Shown piece after piece: positions 38,038-45,241 of a stretch of DNA of 64,000 nucleotides. A model generated the notes under the pieces. It was not told where the DNA came from and ran no database searches. It saw nothing but the letters and a program-made list of their open reading frames with translations. Each line of letters starts with the position of its first letter. The first letter of the stretch is position 1. The position numbers were made by a program, and so were the translations under genes. The stretch comes from CAIVAT01 sp964473485 (GTDB lineage: Bacteria; Bacteroidota; Bacteroidia; Bacteroidales; FEN-979): NCBI GenBank assembly GCA_964473485.1, contig CAYYPH010000023.1:1-64000 (forward strand), written 5' to 3'.

Positions 38038-38139
38038 GTTGCACACATTTGATCAGCCAGAAAAGATGCTCGTGCAGATAGGCACACGATTGTCATAATG
38101 TTAACCTATTTTTACATTGATGCCATCCATCGAATTTTC

Positions 38140-39281
38140 ATGAAAGACCGGCCCATTATAAGAACACTGATTTTATCCCTTTTATTCCTGCCAGCCTGCG
38201 TTGTGTCGCAGGCGCAGGTAAACCGGGTGCCAGCCGATTTTCCTTCCATTCAGCAGGCGATCGATGCGGCCGTAAATGGAGACACGGTGCTGGTATCGCC
38301 GGGTACATACCATGAAAACATCAATTACAACGGCAAGGCCATCACCGTTGGATCATTGTACCTGACCAACCAGGACACTTCGTTCATCACACAGACCATT
38401 ATCGACGGCGATTCCATATCGAGCGTTGCCACCTTCGCGGATGGCGGGGATACTACATCCGTGTTGTGCGGTTTTACGCTGACCAACGGATTTAATTTTG
38501 CCGGAGGAGGGATCCTGATCGAAAATTCAAACCCGGTGATCAGCCACTGCATCATTTCAGGGAATCACAGCACTGATCACGGTGGCGGCATCTATTGCAG
38601 CAACTCATCAGCCATCCTTGAAAACCTGGCAATCAGGAACAATTCCTGTGTTGGCAATGGAACTGGCCGGATCCTGAAATTGTAATTTTGCCCTACCGCC
38701 AAGGGTATTCCAGGGATTCTGTCAGCATCCGCTATACCGGATTAAGAGGAGGTCTTTCCGGGATTGTGACCCACGATACCATGGGTGTGGTAGGCTGGCT
38801 TGAAGGCAACCTCGACCAGGACCCGATGTTCAGCGGGGAGGGAAAGGATCCGTTGTCGCTTAAAGCAGGGTCGCCCTGCATTGACGTTGGCACGCCCGAC
38901 ACCGCGGGACTGGCCCTGCCTGTGATCGACGTAGCAGGCAACCCGAGGATCTTCCACGAAAGGATTGATATAGGAGCGTACGAATGGAACAACGTTTCGA
39001 TTGACGAGGAACGATTTTCGATTGACGAATGGAAGGTAAGGGTGTTTCCCGATCCATTTTCTACATCGGTAACTTTTGCTTTTAGTATAAGGAGCAGGTG
39101 CACGGTGATCGTTGAAGTTTATAACGGAATGGGCAGGAGGGTTGCAGAGATCCGCAGGGCTGACTACGGAACCGGTGAACAAATCGTTTCCTGGGATGCA
39201 GCATCATTGCCGTCCGGGATATATTGTTACCGTTTGTCCGCCGGCAAGGATGCGCGAACCGGTAAGCTGGTGAAGCAGTAA
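38140..39281 (+). pseudogene. Frameshifted T9SS-exported right-handed beta-helix protein
   Basis: The first part (38140-38685) encodes a signal peptide, then a beta-helix opening (DFPSIQQAIDAAVNGDTVLVSPGTY) and helix repeats with GGGIYC, ending at a stop at 38683. A second frame (from about 38660, running to 39281) continues the same domain type: DPEIVILPY, then the conserved end LKAGSPCIDVGTPD. It finishes with a T9SS type A sorting domain (VRVFPDPFS, SGIYCYRLSAG). A single missing base around 38655-38663 would restore one frame of about 380 residues. It could be a real pseudogene or a sequencing error. A fused protein would be secreted and cell-surface bound. Confidence 0.75.
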
Positions 39282-39444
39282 AGGTTTGTTCGGGTTTTAA
39301 GGCTTGACGCAATGCAAGGGTGGACCCTGTTAAGCAGGTTGATCACGTACCGGTCGGATTCATTTACTGATCTTCGACACCAATATCATTGATTCATTGA
39401 ATCTGAATCTGCCTTCTTGCTGTAATATGAAATCAAAAAAAGAT

Positions 39445-39468
39445 GAAATTTGTGTTGAAATTTGTGTT
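39445..39468. repeat. Two 12-bp direct repeats upstream of T9SS gene
   Basis: GAAATTTGTGTT occurs at 39445-39456 and 39457-39468 with no spacer. It is 27 bases upstream of the ATG at 39496. No other feature was recognised in the 39282-39495 gap. Confidence 0.6.
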
Positions 39469-39495
39469 GATCTGTGGGGTCCCTAAACAAACAAC

Positions 39496-40362
39496 ATGTT
39501 ATCAATGAAAACAATACATTTTTTTTGGGTCCTTGGCCTGGTTATATTTAACACCGGCTTGTACGGCCAGGGCATCATAGCAGGTCAGGTTTCCGCCGGC
39601 GACCTCTATAAAGATGTAATACCCGACTGCACCATGTGTGCCTCCCCGTATAATCCTAACGGGTCGAATTATCACATGAACCTCGATCTTGACCAGGACG
39701 GTGTCAGTGATCTGGCCATCCATGCGTGGGGTCAGGGCATCCTGAGCGGCGGTTCAAGCATGTGCGCAGTTGATAACCTCTCTGCGTACACCTCAGTGAT
39801 CGCCCATTTCATCACCTCCTTCGGATACACAGTAGGCGTTGCAGATACCATCAGCCCCGGGGACTCCATTTCCCCGGCGAATGCCTATCTTCATACCAAC
39901 AGTTTTATCTGGTCTTACAACTGGGGCGGGGCTTTCGGTACCGGCCCGGAGATCCCGAAATGGACCGGTGAGCATCTGATCGGCGTAAGGCTGGCGCTGC
40001 CGAGGGAGACCCTCTACAGCTGGATCAGGTTGTCTGTTGCGGATTATTGCATTATTGTCAGGGATTATGCGTGCAACAAGGGGGTCTACACCGGGATTTC
40101 TCCCGATACCGGTTCAGGATCTGTTGTTGTTTTTCCCAATCCCGCCAACTCCGTTTTCACTGTTAACCTGAACGGCGAACACCGGCAGGCCGTAGCGTTG
40201 TCGGTGTATTCCTCCACCGGGATGCTGTTTCACAAGTCCACCTTACCCCCCGGGCATGCCACCACTACCCTGCAGGTGGCCTCCTGGCCTGCAGGGTTGT
40301 ACCTTGTAAAAACGGTGCTGGGTGACCAGGTATCAATCCGCCGTCTGGAGATCATTCATTGA
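39496..40362 (+). CDS. T9SS type A sorting-domain protein, unknown function
   Basis: This 288-residue secreted protein starts with a signal peptide (about 1-25, ending YGQ). An ATG at 39505 is an equally possible start. The middle (residues 26-200) has a DLDQDGVSDLAIHAWG segment like an EF-hand-style calcium loop and CTMC/C pairs. It ends in a T9SS sorting domain (VVVFPNPANSVFTV, WPAGLYLVKTV). No enzyme family was recognised. It should be exported by the type IX system and attached to the cell surface. Confidence 0.8.
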   Translation: MLSMKTIHFFWVLGLVIFNTGLYGQGIIAGQVSAGDLYKDVIPDCTMCASPYNPNGSNYHMNLDLDQDGVSDLAIHAWGQGILSGGSSMCAVDNLSAYTSVIAHFITSFGYTVGVADTISPGDSISPANAYLHTNSFIWSYNWGGAFGTGPEIPKWTGEHLIGVRLALPRETLYSWIRLSVADYCIIVRDYACNKGVYTGISPDTGSGSVVVFPNPANSVFTVNLNGEHRQAVALSVYSSTGMLFHKSTLPPGHATTTLQVASWPAGLYLVKTVLGDQVSIRRLEIIH

Positions 40363-40481
40363 TTGCGTGCGCAGTGTCGCAGCATGCAATTGGAAAACTG
40401 GTGAGATCGGAAGAATTGCGGAATTCACTGGATGCTGATTTCGTTGTCTTAATTTTGTATGTACTTCTGTGTGTTCCAAAT

Positions 40482-40516
40482 AAAAAAGCCACTCCCATTT
40501 TTACATGCAAGTGGCT
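40482..40516 (-). terminator. Rho-independent terminator after tRNA
   Basis: On the minus strand AGCCACT (40516-40510) and AGTGGCT (40493-40487) form a 7-bp stem with a 16-base loop, followed by TTTTTTA. It lies 10 bases beyond the 3' end of the tRNA gene. Confidence 0.75.
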
Positions 40517-40526
40517 GATTCTGAGG

Positions 40527-40600
40527 TGGGCCCAACAGGACTTGAACCTGTGGCCAGCTGATTATGAGTCAGCTGCTCTAACCGTCTGAGCTATGGGCCC
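40527..40600 (-). tRNA. tRNA with CAU anticodon (tRNA-Met; could be tRNA-Ile2)
   Basis: The minus strand folds into a complete 74-base cloverleaf. The acceptor is GGGCCCA/TGGGCCC, the D arm GCTC/GAGC, the anticodon arm GCTGA-CTCATAA-TCAGC, and the T arm ACAGG-TTCAAGT-CCTGT, with discriminator A. The anticodon is CAT. The acceptor is fully paired, so it is not an initiator. It is therefore elongator Met or the lysidine-modified Ile2; sequence alone does not decide. The genomic sequence after the discriminator is CCT, so CCA is only partly encoded. Confidence 0.95.
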
Positions 40601-40644
40601 GGTCAACCGGCTTTTTTTCACCGGTCGAATTTCAAAAAGGTGTG

Positions 40645-40675
40645 CAAAAGTAGTAAATTATTGTGATTTTTGCAA
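40645..40675 (-). promoter_or_regulatory. Promoter for the tRNA gene
   Basis: On the minus strand TTG (40675-40673) lies 20 bases upstream of TACTTTTG (40652-40645), a full Bacteroidota promoter. A start about five bases after the -7 element gives a tRNA leader of nearly 40 bases. The element overlaps the region upstream of the HAD gene on the opposite strand. Confidence 0.65.
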
Positions 40676-40687
40676 AAAGTACTTGTT

Positions 40688-41332
40688 ATGCAACTGCGCA
40701 CCGACCTCTTCCCCTTCGCATCCACCATCGAAAACATCATCTTCGACTTCGGTGGCGTGATATGCGACATCGATCCGAAGCTGGCTGAAAAACAATTTCT
40801 TGAACTGGGATTCAACGTGGCCGACAGTTCCGCGCTTCCAAAATCCAAAGAACTGGTGCACCTGCTCGAAAGCGGGGCCATCCAGCCCCGGGTTTTTCGA
40901 GATGGGTTCCGGGAACTTTTCGTTCACCCGCCTACCGACGAGCAGATCGATTTCGCATGGAACGCCCTGCTGCTTGATATCCGGGAGCCGCGGATCCGTT
41001 GCCTTGAGGCCCTCAGGGATCATTACAGGATCTTCCTGCTCAGTAACACCAACGAAATCCATTACAACTGTTATGTTGCGCGTTTCAGAGAAAAGTATGG
41101 CTACCGCGATTTCGACCAGTTGTTCGAAAAAGCCTGGTTTTCTTACAGGATAGGAATCACCAAGCCCGATGTACAGGTTTTTCATTATGTGCTCAACGAT
41201 AAAAATCTTGCACCCGAAAAAACGCTGTTCATCGATGATACCCTGATTCATGTGGAGGGGGGCGCGAAGGCCGGTTTGCATGGGTTTCACCTGGAGCCCC
41301 AAACAGAAATCAACGATCTTTTTGTGAAGTGA
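40688..41332 (+). CDS. HAD-family hydrolase (YihX-like)
   Basis: This 214-residue phosphatase has motif I FDFGGVICDID at the N-terminus, where the usual second aspartate of DxD is glycine, as in YihX-type enzymes. Motif II is LLSNTNEIHY (about residue 118), motif III lysine is in GITKPDV (about 156), and motif IV is LFIDDT (about 181). YihX acts on sugar 1-phosphates, but the substrate here is unknown. ATG 40688 is preferred over a TTG at 40670. It is divergent from the tRNA. Confidence 0.9.
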   Translation: MQLRTDLFPFASTIENIIFDFGGVICDIDPKLAEKQFLELGFNVADSSALPKSKELVHLLESGAIQPRVFRDGFRELFVHPPTDEQIDFAWNALLLDIREPRIRCLEALRDHYRIFLLSNTNEIHYNCYVARFREKYGYRDFDQLFEKAWFSYRIGITKPDVQVFHYVLNDKNLAPEKTLFIDDTLIHVEGGAKAGLHGFHLEPQTEINDLFVK

Positions 41333-41433
41333 TCTTACCTGACATTGGCACCGTTCTTTCCTGGGAAGTGTCACTTTTTTTCATTGAAGATCAATACGTT
41401 GTTTAATGTAATTTAGATTTATTCCAGAAATGC

Positions 41434-41464
41434 TTGACTTGCGGTTCTGAAAGCATTACCTTTG
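41434..41464 (+). promoter_or_regulatory. Promoter for queA-ispD
   Basis: TTG at 41434-41436, then 20 bases, then TACCTTTG at 41457-41464 followed by C form a complete Bacteroidota promoter. It ends 27 bases before the queA ATG. Confidence 0.7.
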
Positions 41465-41491
41465 CAGCCCCTTTCTAACCGGCCAAGCATC

Positions 41492-42541
41492 ATGAAGTTA
41501 TCCCAGTTTCGATTCCACTTACCACCGGACCTTATCGCCAATCATCCCTCGAAACAGCGCGATGATGTCCCTATGATCATTCTCGACCGCAAGACTCAGA
41601 CTGTTGAACACGGGCATTTCAAAGATATCCTGAATTATTTCGGTGAGAACGATGTATTTATCATCAACAACACCAAAGTATTTCCGGCCCGCCTTTATGG
41701 CGAGAAGGAGAAAACGGGAGCCAAGATCGAGGTCTTCCTGCTGCGCGAGCTGAACCGCGAATCGCGTCTGTGGGATGTGCTGGTCGACCCTGCGCGTAAG
41801 ATCCGTATAGGTAACAAGCTCTATTTTGGTGATGATGAATCGTTGGTTGCCGAAGTGATCGACAACACGACCTCGAGGGGGCGCACCATCCGGTTCCTTT
41901 TCGACGGGCCTTATGAGGAGTTCAAGAAAACCATCCAGCGGCTGGGCGAAACCCCCTTGCCCAAGTTGCATAACCGGCAGGTGACCCCGGAAGATGAGGA
42001 ACGCTACCAGACCATTTTTGCCAAACATGAAGGGGCGGTGGCGGCCCCGACCGCTGGTCTTCATTTCACCAGGGAGATCATGAAACGTCTTGAACTGCAG
42101 GGAGTCTCTTTCGCCGAGATCACCCTTCACCTGGGACTGGGAAATTTCCGCACCATCGATGTGGAGGACCTTACCAAACACAAAATGGATTCGGAAGAGA
42201 TGATCATCGAGCCTGAAGCCGCCGAGATCGTGAACCGCTCCATTGCCCGAAAAGGCCGTGTGGTGGCCGTCGGCACAACCTCTATGAAGGCCATTGAATC
42301 GTCGGTGACCATCGCGGGGAACCTGAAGCCTTACCGGGGTTGGACCAACAAGTTCATCTTTCCACCTTACGAGTTCAGCATTGCCAACGCCATGATCACC
42401 AACCTGCATCTGCCGCAGTCGCCCATGATGATGCTGGTGGCGGCCTTTGCAGGGTACGACCTCCTGATGAAGTCGTATGAGGTGGCCGTGGAGAAGAAGT
42501 ACAAGTTCTTCACCTATGGCAACCCCATGCTGATCCTTTAA
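41492..42541 (+). CDS. queA: S-adenosylmethionine:tRNA ribosyltransferase-isomerase
   Basis: This 349-residue enzyme makes epoxyqueuosine in tRNA by transferring and isomerising the ribose of S-adenosylmethionine. Family motifs include FHLPPDLIANHPS at the start, NTKVFPARLYGEKE near 55, ATPTAGLHFT-like AAPTAGLHFT near 190, and FIFPPYEF near 290. The in-frame TTG at 41462 lies within the promoter, so the ATG at 41492 is the start. ispD follows after 11 bases, suggesting an operon. Confidence 0.96.
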   Translation: MKLSQFRFHLPPDLIANHPSKQRDDVPMIILDRKTQTVEHGHFKDILNYFGENDVFIINNTKVFPARLYGEKEKTGAKIEVFLLRELNRESRLWDVLVDPARKIRIGNKLYFGDDESLVAEVIDNTTSRGRTIRFLFDGPYEEFKKTIQRLGETPLPKLHNRQVTPEDEERYQTIFAKHEGAVAAPTAGLHFTREIMKRLELQGVSFAEITLHLGLGNFRTIDVEDLTKHKMDSEEMIIEPEAAEIVNRSIARKGRVVAVGTTSMKAIESSVTIAGNLKPYRGWTNKFIFPPYEFSIANAMITNLHLPQSPMMMLVAAFAGYDLLMKSYEVAVEKKYKFFTYGNPMLIL

Positions 42542-42552
42542 GCATCGTTTTT

Positions 42553-43251
42553 TTGAAACACTCGGTCATCGTTGTCGCAGGCGGTTCGGGGTCCCGGATG
42601 AATGCCGGGATTCCGAAACAGTTTCTTTTGCTTTCAGGGAGACCGATGCTGATGTATGTGCTGGAGCAATTTGAAGCTTCCATCCCCGGTATCAGGATGA
42701 TCGTCGCACTGCCGGCCGGTCACGGGGAAACCTGGGAACGCCTTTGCAGTGAGCATCGGTTCATGTTGACGCACGAAACGTTGACCGGCGGTTTAACACG
42801 GTTTGAGTCGGTAAAAAATGCACTTTCACTGGCCGGCGATGAAGGACTGGTCGCGGTGCACGATGGAGCGAGGCCGCTCGTTTCGGTCGACCTTATCAGG
42901 CGGTCGTTTGCAGCCGCGGCCGAACGGGGCAGCAGCGTCCCGGTGGTGGCCGTCACCGAATCGATCAGGAGAATTGACAGGCAAACCAACGAACCCGTCG
43001 ACCGCCGTCATTATTTCCGTGTGCAGACCCCCCAGGTTTTTCCATCCGCACTGTTACAACAGGCATACTGCCAGGCCTACCGGCCTGAATTCACCGACGA
43101 TGCCTCAGTGGTTGAGGCCCTGGGTGTCGGAATCCATACGATCACGGGAGAGGAGACCAACCTGAAAATAACCACGAGGGCCGATCTGTTGCTGGCCGGG
43201 TACCTTCTCCATCCGGATTCCCGCCCGGATTTGACGAACCTCCCTGGTTAA
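42553..43251 (+). CDS. ispD: 2-C-methyl-D-erythritol 4-phosphate cytidylyltransferase
   Basis: This 232-residue enzyme of the non-mevalonate isoprenoid pathway joins CTP to methylerythritol phosphate. It shows the nucleotide-binding VVAGGSGSRMNAGIPKQF near residue 7 and VAVHDGARPLVS near 98. The start is a TTG at 42553, since no ATG fits the homologous N-terminus. It is next to queA and likely cotranscribed. Confidence 0.95.
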   Translation: MKHSVIVVAGGSGSRMNAGIPKQFLLLSGRPMLMYVLEQFEASIPGIRMIVALPAGHGETWERLCSEHRFMLTHETLTGGLTRFESVKNALSLAGDEGLVAVHDGARPLVSVDLIRRSFAAAAERGSSVPVVAVTESIRRIDRQTNEPVDRRHYFRVQTPQVFPSALLQQAYCQAYRPEFTDDASVVEALGVGIHTITGEETNLKITTRADLLLAGYLLHPDSRPDLTNLPG

Positions 43252-43398
43252 GGGGTATTGTATGATTCAGCCTGCCTCCCGTTCCCCAAACCCGGTTAAT
43301 CCGGATGCCCTCGTAAAGCGGATGCGGGTGAGTCGGTCAGGGCAACCGGCAGACCGCCCGGTCGCATTTCAAAAGGTTTTATTAAATTTACCGGAGAT

Positions 43399-43971
43399 TT
43401 GAACACTACATTGGCAAACGAACGAATCATCCTGGGTATCGATCCAGGCACCACGGTCATGGGATATGGTGTGATCGGCGTAAGCGGGCGCACCATCGGA
43501 TTGATAGCCATGGGTGTGCTGAAGCTGAACCGCTACGATGATCACCCCATGCGGCTCAGGATCATCTTCGACCGGATGATCTCGCTCATCGAACAGTACC
43601 ATCCCGACGAACTGGCCATCGAAGCGCCCTTCTTCGGAAAGAATGTGCAGTCGATGCTGAAACTCGGCCGGGCCCAGGGAGTGGCTATCGCGGCCGCGCT
43701 CTCCCGATCAATCCCGATCTTTGAATATACGCCGCGAAAGATCAAACAATCGATCACCGGTAAAGGTGGCGCTTCAAAGGAACAGGTGGCCGCCATGCTG
43801 GTCCACCTGCTGAAGATCACCGAAAATCCCGAAACCCTCGATGCCACCGACGGCCTTGCCGCGGCAGTGTGCCACTTTTTCCAGCAGGGAAACACCACGA
43901 ACGAAAAGAAATTTTCAGGATGGAAAGCGTTTGTCAGCGCGAACCCTCAGAGAGTGGGCAATAGGGATTAG
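43399..43971 (+). CDS. ruvC: Crossover junction endodeoxyribonuclease RuvC
   Basis: This 190-residue protein resolves Holliday junctions. Acidic catalytic residues are seen in LGIDPGTT (near residue 13), LAIEAPFF (near 73) and DATDGLAAAVCHF (near 154). No ATG fits; TTG at 43399 or TTG at 43411 are the candidate starts. The family usually begins two to five residues before LGIDPG, which slightly favours 43411. RuvA and RuvB are not in this window. Confidence 0.94.
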   Translation: MNTTLANERIILGIDPGTTVMGYGVIGVSGRTIGLIAMGVLKLNRYDDHPMRLRIIFDRMISLIEQYHPDELAIEAPFFGKNVQSMLKLGRAQGVAIAAALSRSIPIFEYTPRKIKQSITGKGGASKEQVAAMLVHLLKITENPETLDATDGLAAAVCHFFQQGNTTNEKKFSGWKAFVSANPQRVGNRD

Positions 43972-43996
43972 GCATCAGGCAATAGGGAAGAAGCTC

Positions 43997-44058
43997 GTTT
44001 TTCGTTTTTCGTTTTTCGTTTTCAATTGTCAATTTTCAATTGTCAATTGTCAATTGCT
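43997..44058. repeat. Heptanucleotide tandem repeat downstream of ruvC
   Basis: Units GTTTTTC, GTTTTTC, GTTTTTC and GTTTTC (43997-44023) run directly into AATTGTC, AATTTTC, AATTGTC, AATTGTC and AATTGCT (44024-44058). The last unit overlaps the end of the minus-strand arginase-like gene. Both halves share a 7-base period. Confidence 0.8.
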
Positions 44059-45235
44059 ACATGAGTTTCTGGTAGACCATCCACCACCGGTCGGGGATGT
44101 CGTTCTCGCAGGCGGTCTGGTAGTCCTTGTAGGAACAGGGAACCAGGTAGTGCCGTTCGTATTTTACCCGCTGTTCGGCCGGCAGGGGTATCTCCATCCA
44201 CCACCGGTCGGTCTTTTTGCTTTTATAAAAAACAATCTCCTCTTTGTGATCTGAGATGCTGACCCGGTATTTGAGGTAATCCTCCTCGTTGCGGAAAGGA
44301 AAATCGTGTGCCCGGTTATAGAAGCCATCGATAAAATACCAGATCATCTGTGCGACGAGGTGTGAGGTATGACCGGCGGGATCTTCGAGGGGGTTGGTCT
44401 CGTAAAAACCGATGGAGGTGAGTTTGTCGCTCAGGCCTGCATAACGAACGATCTGGCAGGCTTCTTCGCCGTAAAACCCGTTGGGGGTCGCATTCGCGTT
44501 GCCCGGTGCGTCGCTTGCCCGCACCGCCGAAATATCAAAGGTAAGCAGGTCGGCATTCCTGACGATCGGCTCCACCTCCTCGAGACTTTCCCTGACAATG
44601 CCGAGGCGGTAGGTGTCGAAGAAGAGATTCTTCATGAGTTTCAGCGCCTCCTGATCGATGAAATAGGTCTGGTAGCCGATGTTCGCGTAATTGAAGAGGT
44701 AATTTGGCTGGTGGAGGATGATGTTGCTCAGATACGACTGTGCGTTGAGTTCCTGTTCCGATCTTCCGAGGTCGAACATGGGATCAACCGCCACGATGTT
44801 GATGATCTGGCCAAGACTCTGGTAGGCCTGGTAGTTGGCGAAGGTAAGATCCTGGCTGCCGCCGAGAATGACCGGAAGTACGTTGTTCCCGACCAGTTCG
44901 GCCACTGCCGAGGCCAGTGCAAAATAGGTGTCGGTGACCGCAAAACCCTGTTTGATGTTGCCCAGGTCGGCAATCTTAACGGGGTATGGCCCCTGGTAAA
45001 GCCGGTAAAGAAATTTTCGGATATGGTCGGGCGCCTGCCTGCATCCATCGTTACCGGCAGAATTCCTTTCCTCGCGCACGCCGATGATGACGATGTCGAA
45101 TTGTGTGTAATCGGGAAAGTCATCAGGATCGGAGAATTTCCTGATCACATTTCCCAGGCGGTTCTGGCCTTCATGCGCCCCTGTGCCGTCAATGACGGTC
45201 ATGTCAAGGGGTTCAAAAAAAGCAGATACATCCAT
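44057..45235 (-). CDS. Arginase/formimidoylglutamase-fold protein lacking metal ligands
   Basis: This 392-residue protein aligns with the ureohydrolase fold, as in formimidoylglutamase. All three metal-binding motifs are changed. The GGDHS position reads GGSQD (residues 125-129), DAHxD reads DPMFD (151-155), and SxDxDxxDP reads FDISAVRASDAPG (233-245). Loss of the histidines and aspartates makes catalysis unlikely. A C-terminal tail of about 70 residues with two RWWM segments is added. It lies seven bases after topA on the same strand. The role is unknown; a structural or regulatory pseudoenzyme is inferred. Confidence 0.85.
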   Translation of the reverse strand: MDVSAFFEPLDMTVIDGTGAHEGQNRLGNVIRKFSDPDDFPDYTQFDIVIIGVREERNSAGNDGCRQAPDHIRKFLYRLYQGPYPVKIADLGNIKQGFAVTDTYFALASAVAELVGNNVLPVILGGSQDLTFANYQAYQSLGQIINIVAVDPMFDLGRSEQELNAQSYLSNIILHQPNYLFNYANIGYQTYFIDQEALKLMKNLFFDTYRLGIVRESLEEVEPIVRNADLLTFDISAVRASDAPGNANATPNGFYGEEACQIVRYAGLSDKLTSIGFYETNPLEDPAGHTSHLVAQMIWYFIDGFYNRAHDFPFRNEEDYLKYRVSISDHKEEIVFYKSKKTDRWWMEIPLPAEQRVKYERHYLVPCSYKDYQTACENDIPDRWWMVYQKLM

Positions 45236-45241
45236 GGGATC

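Noticed and set aside
40359..40589. Open frame covering the tRNA region
   Set aside because: It overlaps the terminator and tRNA and has no protein features.
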